Shown here piece after piece: positions 12,097 through 22,999 of a stretch of DNA of 64,000 nucleotides. How positions within the stretch are numbered: position 1 is the stretch's first letter; each line of letters begins with the position of its first letter. A program made the position numbers and the translations under genes. Source of the DNA: Diadophis punctatus similis. Its lineage: Eukaryota; Chordata; Lepidosauria; Squamata; Dipsadidae. The notes below the pieces were generated by a model that was not told the DNA's origin, made no database searches, and saw only the letters and a list, made by a program, of their open reading frames with translations. The DNA lies in contig JALIGW010000001.1 of assembly GCA_023053685.1 (NCBI GenBank), forward strand, positions 158,305,547 through 158,369,546, given 5' to 3'.

Positions 12097-12574
12097 CCAA
12101 ATAATGCACTCCCAATGAATATTTTTTTCTATGATACTATGATATAGTTTAGAGACCTTAAACCATATTAAGAGTTTCATTCTGTTCCTTTTGATTCAGA
12201 GGATAGGACAGAAAACTCTTTCTGATCCCTCAGTGTACCTTTTGTCATCCATAGTTTTCTCTCTTATTCATAGTGAGTCGTGCTGTCGGCCAGGTAGGAG
12301 GAGGAGGAGGAGCTGGGGGCTGATGACACTGCTGCTTTCAGCACTCCACGCAAGCTAGGGGCAGAGCAAATGAAGCTCAATTACGCAAATACTGGAGGCA
12401 CTGAGAATGTGCCACATCACTTATGAGCATGACTGGAGCTGACTGTGAATCATGGCTGTTGTTAAAGCTTTGTGTATCAGTTCAAGTGGGCAGAAACAGG
12501 GCGCTTTTTCAAATGTAAGGTTGAAGCTAATGAGCTGTGAGCTTGTAAACATTGCAATTTCACAGATTCTTGTA

Positions 12575-12579
<5 letters not shown>

Positions 12580-12643
<64 letters not shown>

Positions 12644-12650
12644 CCCCCTC
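12580..12650. repeat. (CT)n microsatellite with C-rich end
   Basis: About 30 CT units are followed by TTCCCCCCCTCCTCC. A very similar arrangement occurs at 41,879-41,960. Confidence 0.97.
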
Positions 12651-14181
12651 CTCCGGTTACTTTTTCAGAGAACAAGGTCAAGATTTGCCCGTGTGTGTAG
12701 ATTTTTAGCTGCTAAAAGGAGTGGGGGAGAAATCAATGGTTAACAACTTTTTAAAAATCTGCCTTCAGTAAGAAAAGCTCAGCTTCAGATAGCAGTAGGT
12801 ACAATTGTTTGCAATTGTGGCAAAGACTGAGTCAGGATTTTGGCTTGCATGCCAAAGTTTTCCACTGGGATTTGCTCGAACAGCTACCAAGTTTTACTCT
12901 CAAATCTCTTGTGTTGTTTTTGCTGGGGTTTGCTCTTCTCCTGGCAGCCAATTCCTGTTTACCAAATAAAATTGGCTTCGTCTCCTTTGTAGATTTTCCA
13001 AGCATATAAGTAAAAACTGCTTCTCTCACTTAACATGGCTTACAACAGGCTTTTGTCTCCAAAATGGTAATAAGTAGAGATGGATGGAGAAGGATGATAG
13101 ATAACCTGGCACAGTCATTTATTTTGAAGGGGGGGGGGAAACCCCACCTCCTCGAATAACATAGTCAGTTGTTTATTAGTAAGAGCATATTTAAACATGC
13201 ACTCAGGTGACCGTTGTGCAGGTGTGGGGAAGCCATATTCTTCCAGATGTTGTTGAATTACCATCCCCGGTAAATCTCAGCAGCATGAAAAACGGCAAGG
13301 GATTCTACTAAGTGTAGCTCAGCAATATTGAAATTCCGTATTTCTGTTGTAGCGTGGGCTGATTATAATATGCTACAGTACATAAGTAAACTATCCTAGT
13401 GGAAAATTGTTTCAGTTAACCCACCCAACATTTCTTTTCCATTTGTACTTGGCAGGAGCCATAAAATAGCTCATAAATGAAGGCTAAAAAGAAGGGTGAA
13501 ATGCATACATATCTTTACAGTCCTCCTGTTTGCATTTATCAATAGTTTGCTAGCTAATCCTTTCTTCATTTTTTTTTTAAAATAATAATTCTGCCCACTA
13601 CAAACCTCTGGCCTGACTCGATCATGTTGCTGTAAAGACAGCCCAACTGTCAAAACAGCTATCAGAAGGAAACGCAGCCCAGGGTGTGTTGGTGGCTGTA
13701 TTTTCAGAGCTGGGTTTCTGTATTAGAGCTTATCAAGATGGCAACTGCACACAATGACAGAAGTGGGGATGGGGATGCTGGTCAGCTTTGCCAGAACTAC
13801 TTCTGGACAGGAAAAGGGAGGTCACACACCAGGCCTTAGGTCTCCTCCTGCTTTTCTGTCCAGGGCTGCGACATTCCACCATCCTCGACCTCTGAATTTG
13901 CCTGCCAGAATAACTTTCTAAAATCTCTTCCCACCTGATCTTGTTATCCTTTTTTTTTTTGCTGTGGAATTGGCCTCCTTCTTCACTTCCTGCCACTTGT
14001 TCCATTTCTGCCCCCTCACTGCTGCAGTGTCAGTAGTCCTGTGAGGGGGCACAATGCATTTATGTCTAAAGACAAAAGTTTGTATAAGCGATAAAGAACT
14101 ATGAAAGTTGCAGTTTTGGAAATGTTGTGAACAATGCTCAGAATTGTGCCTTTTTTATCACGTAATAACCTTCCTTCTCTC

Positions 14182-14183
<2 letters not shown>

Positions 14184-14238
<55 letters not shown>
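14184..14238. repeat. (CA)n microsatellite
   Basis: About 27 uninterrupted CA units follow CTTTA. Confidence 0.97.
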
Positions 14239-14239
<1 letters not shown>

Positions 14240-14387
14240 ATTAATCTTTGGGATCAAAAAGGAAAGTCTGGATCTCTCAGGATGCAGCATCTAATATTCT
14301 CATTGGTTACTAAAAATCCAAATTTTCCTGCATGTGAGAATGTGTAAAGTACAATTCCTATTTAAATATTCCATATATATTCTAGCA

Positions 14388-14443
14388 GTGTGTGTATGTA
14401 TGTATGTATATATATTTACACGTATATATATACATACATACAT

Positions 14444-14530
<87 letters not shown>
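14388..14530. repeat. (GTAT)n-(CATA)n-(CA)n compound microsatellite
   Basis: A GTGTGTATGTATGTATA stretch is followed by TACACGTATA, (CATA)n and about 35 CA units. The left and middle parts are partly complementary and could fold. Confidence 0.95.
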
Positions 14531-14532
<2 letters not shown>

Positions 14533-17441
14533 AAAAGCCACAGCGCTCTAAAAACATGATGCCAATGCTGGTTCTTTTGGTGCCTAACATTCTTGCTAAT
14601 CATTACTTCATTTTTTTACCTTTTCCATTCTTGCCTAAATGGGCAATGCTAAATGACTCATCAATCAGCTCTGATGGACAGGAATCTCTCCCAGCTGCAG
14701 AGTGAACTAGCTTCCTTTTGTTGGAGCTTCCTTCAAGCACTTGAGGATTGACTTCCTGCTCCCTCTTCCTATTATCTAGGCCCCATTTGCATCAGAAAGA
14801 TCCTCTTGGCAATCGATTATTCACCAGGTCTTCCTCAGAGCCCTTTGTGGCTTTGACCAATGCAGAAGGGTGCACTAAAAGGAAGATTCAGGCTAGAGTT
14901 GGCATTGGAAACCCGTCTCTAGGTGGGTGAGGTGAGAACAGGATCACTTAATTTTCAAGTATTAGTCACTCACAAGGGCCAGTGTGAATGGGGATCAAGA
15001 TTCTAATTTACAGGGCAGAGGGGCTGGTCTGGGGAATAGTTATATCATATTGGCCTAATTTGAGGGGATGTTGCAAAAAAGAGCAGCCACGCTATTCAAA
15101 CAGCAGATCACCTCAATGGGAGTGAGTAGTACAGAGGAAGGAATTATATTATCCCATGGGAGTGGATGGCTTTGAAGTGCCTTAATTTCCCCAGAATTGA
15201 TCTCAAGCATCTTGAAAAACTGGTCACCTTGCAGTCTTCAAAATTAAGGGCTAAGTGTATCTTTCGAGAACACTCATTATTTGTGTGCTGTCAGTCATAC
15301 AGAGGTAGCTGTAATTTTACGGAAGATGTAAACTGCAGCTCCTGAACCAACTTCATTTCTATTAATTCTGATGACTCTGCCCAGTATTCTCTTTACTGTC
15401 CAATAGACGCAATGTTTTTAATGCTTTCTTCTGAGAACAAGCTAATGGGTTTTACAGTGGAAAGCTGAGGTTGCCACTAATTTCAGAGCTGATACTGCAT
15501 GCAACAAAGACACCAACATTTGCCCCATTACTCTATCCACTGGTCACTTGCTCTTTCCCATTCATCCCCCTCCCCCGATTTTATTTTTCAAGGATGCAGG
15601 TGGAGTGGGGGGGGGACAACATTAAAAAAAAAAGCTTTTTCAGTAGACATTTTTTCCCTTGCTGGATTGGTTCTTGAGGGATGTAGTTTGGCTGGCCCAG
15701 CCAGAATTATATAGCAGGGCAGGTGGGGAGCGGTTTGAGGGTGGTGTTTGAGAGATGAGAGGTTTTCTCCTGGAGGGGAGGGCAGTTCTTTTTCTGCAAA
15801 ACGCAAGTTTAATGGCCAACTTGCCGTGGTGAAAAAGCCAAGTGCATGCTTTGAAAAGCTATGGTTTTTTTGATGCAATATGCAAAGAACAAAAAGGCTG
15901 CTGTCAAGCTGCATGCAAGAGTTGGAGAGAGAGTTTGTATTCTGTGCGCTCTCTCTCTCTTTTTCTGTGGGAGTTATTTCCTGTTGTTGACTCCAGTTCT
16001 TTATTTAGAACCACCTTAGCTACTCAGCAACTGCTCGTTGGAGAGGGGGGTTGGAGGGAGGAACAGCAGCAGCAGCTTGAATACAACTTGTAAGGGTTCC
16101 TTTCGAACAGTTAGCCTTGCTTTGCTTCATTAAAACGAAACAGATTCCCTTAAGTGGAAGACAAGAAACTTTTCCTCATCCACACAACTGCATTTCCTTC
16201 TGATAGTGCCACCCACACTTAGCAGAGAGCCAAGCCCCACCCTCCCGCACTCCCAGGGAGAAGCAAGTTATGCTTCGGAGGTGCCTGCTCTAGTCACATC
16301 AAAAGCAAAGTGCATGAGATTTCTCTACAGAAAATGATGGGCTTCTTTTGTGCTTCACAAAGGACAGTTTCACCCTGCTGTAAAAGTAAAAGTTATAAAT
16401 CAGCTGCCTGGAAGAATGAAAGGGCTGTCAACTGGCGTATTTTCCGATTGTGGAGGCTGTTCTTTTTTGGCTGACACTCGGGGTTTCTTAGGCTACCCAT
16501 GCAGGCTCAGGCACTTTCTGTCTCCTTTGCAATGGATGCCAGCGAAGAAAGTCCATCCCAGCAGTTGACCCGGGAATCTCAACAAGCAGCCATACTTTTT
16601 CAAAAATCCAGTTGTAGACATGGATGTATGGATTATGAGCTTTGTGTCCCATTTTTTCCCTTCAGGAGCTCAAGGCACAACACTCCTGCCTCATGCTTTT
16701 CCCCCACAAATATCCTTGTGCTTTTCCTTAAGCATTCCATCGACACTTAGAATGAAAGAAGAATCTAGCAAAGAATGGCAATAGACCCCTTTTGGTCAGT
16801 GTAAGATGTTCATTCACAACATCCATGAGGAAGAAATTCAAATACTCTAAAATGAAAATTTAGCATAAGGTATTGTGGGTAATGGGCTGGATTTTGATAC
16901 ACATACTGATTCTTCCAATAATAGCCGCCACCTCCACACTGGTCAAAATAACTAGGAAATTCAGATGGATGTTTTTTGGGGATTTTGTCTTCCAAAACTA
17001 GACACACAGGGAAATCCCATTGATTTTGATGTGCTTTAACATTTGGTTTAATTGTGCTCAGGTTAGCATTCGTTCAGAACCACCAGACAAAAATGCAATA
17101 TGAAACTCACTGATTTGTTTTCTAGCAGGCCAGTTCCCTTGGTGATGGGAGTAAGTTGTGGGGGGCAGGGAGCTTTATATATCATCCTGAATTCCAGTTC
17201 CCCCAGCTGTTTTCCGATAAGTGCTTTGGTTCTTTGCGATGACAGGGGCTGAAGCTCTCTAACAACATTTTAACTTTTCCCTATAATATCTAAAAAAAAA
17301 TCTGTAAATTTGTCTATGCAGTTTATAGAGTTTACATAGTTGAGTTGTAAAACTTTGAGATCCTGTAGTGAAGAACTTTGCTGAAGCCTTAATAACGTAG
17401 TGCAATATTATGAAATTAATAAATGATCTCAGACTCTAGGC

Positions 17442-17638
17442 CATGCGTGTCCGATCCATCGTTTGCAGGCCACACGCAACCTGGGACAGCTAGTCATGAG
17501 ACCCCAAAAGATCGTAAACTTTAAACATTATTATGTGATTTTATATACATTAACTGTATTATATATTTTATATGGGACCCAAGATAATTTCTTTTCACTC
17601 AATGCAGCCCAGGCAAACTGAAACGTTGAACACCTATG
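17442..17638. mobile_element. hAT-like MITE (family 6, CATGNGTGTCC), 197 bp
   Basis: The start is CATGCGTGTCCGATC and the end GTTGAACACCTATG, an imperfect inverted pair. The flanking 8-mers are CTCTAGGC/CTCTGGGC (7 of 8). The same type of element surrounds the insertion at 28885-29331. Confidence 0.7.
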
Positions 17639-17672
17639 CTCTGGGCAGTTTACACTATATAATAAAATACAG

Positions 17673-17688
17673 CAATAATAATAATAAT

Positions 17689-17725
<37 letters not shown>
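17673..17725. repeat. (AAT)n(AAC)n microsatellite
   Basis: AATAAT units change to CAACAA units and run to ATTGC. Poly-Cys/poly-Val reading frames here are artefacts. Confidence 0.95.
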
Positions 17726-18578
17726 TTGCAATATATAAATCTTGATGGTTCCAGAAACAATACTAAAAGGTTCCACAAAGAAGCCATGTCTTTATAACTT
17801 TGCAAGAGGTCATGAGAGTGGGGTCTGTCTTCATCTGTGGGGTGAGGTGGGATTAAGAGTTCCATTGGAAAAGAGAACATCTACCTTCAGGCCATTTCCC
17901 ATTGCACTTCTTGGTTGTAGATGTTATTTAGTTATTTTTTCTGCTTAGAAAATAACCAAGTGCTTTCCAGATGATTAAGTCACTTATTCGTGGTTGTTAG
18001 ACATTGTAGCACAAATAGAAGAGAATTTTAGACTCTAAGTATAGTTGTAGTTTAAGCTGGAGCTTGATAACATAGAGAGGACAGAACAGTTTTCAGAGAG
18101 TGTGTTCAGTTACCAGTTTGCCATGAGTTTCTTGCCCAGGAATTCCAGAATGCCAGGAGATTAAATCTATGATGACTTGTTAGTTATAACATGCTTTTTA
18201 TAATCTGAGAATATTGCTTTTGTTGACTACTAATATTTGTTCAATTGCTTCCCTTGGTAAGATATAGTAACCAAGAATGGGTCAGGACAGTCCATTTCAA
18301 AGCAACTATTTTACAACGATTTAGAATTTAAAATGTTTTGCACAGTCTTAATATGTGGGGATGGTATGGCTTCTTGGTTAGCCACCATTTGTCTGCCCGG
18401 CTGTTACTGTTATTTACACTCAATGATTGGCAAAACAACAACAACACCCCACCCCTGCACATCTGTTTGAGTGCAGAATGGGGTATTGGGGCATTACTGG
18501 AGCAGAATTGTACATCCAGCTTCAAGATATTTTTGCAACTACTTCTTGTGCTTTGGAGAGGAGAATGAATGAAAAGAA

Positions 18579-18711
18579 AAGGGATAGGGAACCATGGTCC
18601 TTTTATGACTTGTGGACTTCAACTCCCAGAATTCCTGAGCCAGAATGGGGCTCAGGAATTCTAGGAGTTGAAGTCCACAAGTCATAAAAGGGCCATAGTT
18701 CTCCACCCCTG
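18579..18711. mobile_element. Foldback hAT MITE (family 1), about 133 bp, TSD not visible
   Basis: The arms TATGACTTGTGGACTTCAACTC and their complement surround GAATTCCTGAGCC. The right end is CTCCACCCCTG. The left end is decayed (AAGGGATAGG in place of CAGGGGTGG), and flanking 8-mers do not match, so the boundary is approximate. Confidence 0.75.
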
Positions 18712-18750
18712 ACTTAGGTGAACAATTCGATATAGCTCTAAATCCTAGAA

Positions 18751-19175
18751 CAGTGATGGCGAACCTTTTTTGGTTTGCGTGCCAAAAGGGAGTATGTGTG
18801 TGCGCTAGTGCGCGCGCACGTGCCCACAGCCATTTCCTCCCCTCCCCATGCATGCGCGCACACACACCGCGCTGCCCCCTGCGAATGCTCACAACAACCC
18901 CCCCGTGCATGCGCACAGGCCTCACTGAAGCCTGGGACGGTGAAAAACGGGCAAACCAGAAGTTCAGAAAAACGGACTTCCGGTTTCCCGTTGGACCGTT
19001 TTTTCGCCCTCCTGGGCTTCAGGCAAGCTTCCCTGAAGCCTCTGGAGGGCGAAACTGCCTTCCCCAAGGCCGAAAATCAGTTGGCGGGAGCTGACATAGG
19101 GCAACGCCTCACGTGCCCTCCAATATGGCTCCGCGTGCCACCTGTGGCACGCGTGCCATAGGTTCACCATCACTG
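18751..19175. mobile_element. Non-autonomous hAT (family 3, CAGTGATGGCGAACCT), 425 bp
   Basis: The termini are CAGTGATGGCGAACCT and AGGTTCACCATCACTG. The flanking 8-mers are TCCTAGAA/TCCTTGAT (6 of 8). The interior has GCGCGCAC/ATGCGCGC-rich sequence and no intact ORF. Overlapping open frames on both strands are GC artefacts. Confidence 0.88.
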
Positions 19176-20479
19176 TCCTTGATGAATTTCATAGCTTCGT
19201 AGAAGGTAAGAATTGGAAGGTATCTTGGAAGTCAACTAACCCAACTCTTTCCGATGCAGAAACCATTTCTACAGCATCCACAAACAGTTGGCCATCATAG
19301 AACAGAATTTTAGAAATATTTCATTCAGGTTTTTATTGTAGTAAGTACTATGAACAATACTTTTTTTAAGAGAAAGTAATGCACAATTCCTGTGGTGTTC
19401 ACTGTAACTGGCCTTGCACTTACATTTCATGCAGCAGAATGGAGTGGGAGTTGAGTCTAAATCTGACATTCTCACACTGAATTCTGGCAATGAATTTATT
19501 TCTAAATTTGGTGATGCAGAGGTTTTTTTTGTATGTATGTCTATTTGTATGTCTATATGTTTTAAGGGGACTTAAAGTTTAGATGTTTGCTTAAGTTCAA
19601 TTAAAATTGCTTATACTATGTGCTTACTATCTTAAAAAAAGAATCACATTTTGTTAAAAAAAAAACACAACCCCAAATTCTCCCCTACAAAATAAACTGT
19701 AATTCTCAATACTGAGAATAAACTGCACAATGCTTTCATATGAAGAATCAGTTCTGATTACACATCATGATAACATACCAATATAGAAACTAACTTCAGA
19801 TTACTTATCATTCACCAAAATTTATATAGACACCCATCTCTCCCATGATGACATACAAGACAGTAATCATCTAAAATAATTATTTAAAAAATGAAAATTA
19901 TAAAGCTAAGAGAGGACAACAGATGTTAAAAATAATGGAGTCACACCAGTACCTTGCCAATCCCTTGGGGGCCCCAGGGCTGATGGCATGACCAGGTTTT
20001 GATTAATTAAAAATCAAGACGAGTCCTGGTTTTTCTAAGGAGAAAGAGAAGACTAAGAATTGCAATTGTGGATTGCAATAATGCATAAAGTATGTTTTAT
20101 GTTTTATTAAACTTATTTATATTTAATAATAATTTATTTGATTTAAACAAAAATATAAAAGTTTACTCCAAGGAAAATATTAGACTGTAAAAGTATGGGA
20201 ATCTAAATAATTAAATATGGTTACAGTAGGATGCAAGTTCTTCAGAACATATTGGATAAAGTCTCCATTCTCACAACCATGTTAGATATCTAAAATTGGG
20301 GATAGGGGTATCATTTCTATTGTTTAGTCTTGAATTTAAAAAGCTTATATTGCATGGAATATTAAAGATTGCACTTCCAAATGAATTTCATTTTTCAGAC
20401 ATGCCTTCTGTACTTCTAAAATATGATTCGATTACAGGAAGATAACTGACTGATACCAACTGCCTTGATATTATTTACT

Positions 20480-21062
20480 CATTACCTTATTTTTATAAAT
20501 AACTCAAGGTGGCAAACATACTTAAATACAGGTAGTCCTCAACTTACAACAAACACTTCATTTAGTGACCATTCAAATTCACAACCGCACTGAAAAAAGT
20601 GAGGTAGGACTGGTTTTCACACTTATGATAATTGCAGCATCCCCATGGTCAAAATTCAGATACTTGACTCATATCTATCATTGCAGTGTTCAGGGGTTAT
20701 GTGATCACCTTTTGTGACCTTCTGACAAGCAGTCAATGATTCATTCACTTAACAATCATGTTATTAACTTAACAACTGCAATGATTCACTTAACTGTGAT
20801 AAGAAAGGTTGTAAAATGGGATAAAACTCACTTAACAACTGTCTCACTTAGCAGTAGAAATTTTGGGCTCCATTGTGGTCGTAAGTCAAGGACTACGTGT
20901 ACTCCCTCCTCCTACTTTCTCCACAATCTTGTGAGGTTGATTGGGCTGAAAGAGAATGACTGGCTCAAAGTCACCCAGATGGCTTTCATGCCTAAGGCAG
21001 GACTAGAACTCAGTCTCCTGGTTTCTAGCCCCATGTCTTAATCACTCGACCAATCAGGCTTT
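20480..21062 (-). repeat. CORE-SINE split by a TA-target MITE
   Basis: The left part (20480-20528) gives the tail (ACTCAAGGTGGCAAACATAC). The right part (20900-21062) gives CTCCTCC..GTGAGGTTGATTGGGCTG, AAAGTCACCCAGATGGC and TTTCTAGCC. Joining across 20529-20899 restores an unbroken SINE. Confidence 0.85.
20529..20899. mobile_element. Tc1/mariner-like MITE (CAGGTAGTCCTC family), 371 bp
   Basis: The termini are CAGGTAGTCCTCAACTTA and GTAAGTCAAGGACTACGTG. TA is duplicated at 20527-20528 and 20900-20901. The interior has the family's AAGTGAATCA/TTAACAAC words and no ORF. Five copies occur in the window. Confidence 0.9.
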
Positions 21063-21593
21063 CACATATAATGACTAATAATATTACTATGGTAAGTCTT
21101 AAAACTTTATTTTCTCAATGTACTTCGTTGGAAGAAAAATTCGGTCCAGTTCCAAGCCAGGAGAAAGGTGCTGGAAATGAAATGGAGGCTGATTGGAAAG
21201 GACTCTCTTCATTGATGAGCAGAACCAACACCAGCATGTTGGGACAGCTGACAAATTGGTTTGATGAGCACATGGATTTTTATAGGGTTCTGAGATGCTG
21301 CAGGCAGTTGTGCAATGTAGTGAGCCTGGTGTCTTTTGCTATTCTAATGGTGGTGGGTTAATCCTATTATGTCCTAGACCTAAAGGTTCATGTCCTGTTC
21401 TTAGAATTTGGGTGAGGGATGTAAATTTTAATCCCATCATCTGGAGATGAAGGTGTTTTGTTTGTGAATAGATTAGCCCATTCTTTCTTAATGGCCACAA
21501 AATATCCATTTCTAAAGACTTCAGGCATCTGCTGGAGGCTGTTGGGGCTGCTTTCTGCCTTTAAGATTTTTCTCCATTTCTCCTTTGGAGAAA

Positions 21594-22361
21594 TATAATA
21601 ACCCTTTGCGCAACTGCAGGTTGTGCGCCAGTTGCGCCCCTTCCTGGACCAACAATCCCTACTCAGTCACTCATGCCCTAGTCACTTCCCGTCTTGACTA
21701 TTGCAACACGCTCTACATGGGGCTGCCCTTGAAGAGCATCTGGAAAAGTTCCAGTTGGTGCAAAATGCAGCCGCCCACATGGTTTTGTGCAGACCCCGGT
21801 GTGCACATGTATCACCTCTCCTGAGGGAGCTGCATTGGCTGCCGATTTGCTTCCGGGTACAATTCAAGGTGCTGGTTGTCACCTTTAAAGCCCTTCATGG
21901 CTTGGGACCAGGTTATCTGAGGGACCGTCTCTTGCCAGTCACATCTACCTGACCCATCAGAGCGGGGAGGCAGGGAATGCTGCGGGGCCCATCCCCAAGG
22001 GAGATACACCTGGTGGGACCCAGAAGGGCCTTCTCCATGGTGGCTCCCTCTCTCTGGAACATCATTCACCCAGACATTAAAATGCCCCCCCTCCCTCTAA
22101 TACTCTTCCAGAAGGTGCTGAAGACCTAGTTCTGCCAGCGGGCCTGGGGAACCCAGAACGGGATGGAGCCCATTAAATGGCTCGTGTGATCTGCTGTCCC
22201 CGGGCGAGAGGTGGGGGCTGATTTTATTACGTTATACTGATTCTTTTTATTAGTTTTATTGTTTTAAATGTGGTTTTATATTCTGTAAGCTGCCTTGAAT
22301 CGCCATGGGCGAATAGGCTGCAATATACATTCAATAAATAAATAAATAAATAAATAAAATC
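21594..22361 (+). mobile_element. L2/CR1-group LINE, 3' end with (AAATA)n tail
   Basis: It is the best-preserved LINE 3' end here. Broken frames read LVTSRLDYCNTLYMGLPLKS, then ELHWLPICFRVQFKVLVVTF and KALHGLGPGYLRDRLLP. A 3'UTR follows with GCTGCCTTGAATCGCCATGGGCG. The sequence ends with ATTCAATAAATAAATAAAT. It is truncated at the 5' side and carries stops and frameshifts. Confidence 0.9.
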
Positions 22362-22692
22362 TGCCTCCTTTAATATTCCCTAAAATATTTCATTGGGGGG
22401 GGATTTCCTACAACTTGGTGAATAATTAAAAGCCAGGATTATTTAATTTTGATTTTTAAGTGGTAGCCAACATTTGAATGTGTGTGGATGAATTTTACAA
22501 TACTTTTTGAAATAAGTGTTACATTTAAAGTATTTACTGAGTTCAGTAGCTTTCCTTCAAATCTTCCTGCATGTATTGATCTCATCTCTGTGACCCAAGT
22601 GTGCCTTTACAGAAGTGATGGTTTCAATGCCTGGGAGGAAGAAAGATGGCAAAGTTTACTTGTCCTTTTCATTCAACTAAAATGATGATTGT

Positions 22693-22880
22693 ATGCCAGG
22701 ACCTGGATAATCTCATCTGTCTTGGAAGCTAAGGAGAATCATGCTGGTTATTACTGGGAAGGGAGATTCTCTGGCCTGTCCTAGACCAGGAACCTGAAAA
22801 AAGATCCCGGAAGAAAGCAGTGGAAATCTACTTCCTTAATGCTGCCAAGAAAAACTCATGGTATTGTCTGTTAAGTCACC
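22693..22880 (+). repeat. 5S rRNA-derived SINE copy 1
   Basis: The head matches 5S rRNA in order: GATAATCTCATCTGTCTTGG, then AAGCTAAGGAGAATC (box A region), then GCTGGTTATTACTGGGAAGG and GGAGATT (box C region). The downstream body contains TGCCAAGAAAA and is shared with the copy at 51,533. Pol III promoter boxes are diverged, so it is probably inactive. Confidence 0.75.
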
Positions 22881-22999
22881 AGAATTCCCCCCCCCCGAAT
22901 GGATACCTTATTGAAGATTGCTAGTAGCACTATTGTTTCTATTACTGCTACTACTGCTGTATGCACGGTGTGATCATCCATTGACTTCCCCGCTCTGTA

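Noticed and set aside
14016..14610. Thr-His and Cys-Val repeat proteins
   Set aside because: Translations of CA/GT microsatellites.
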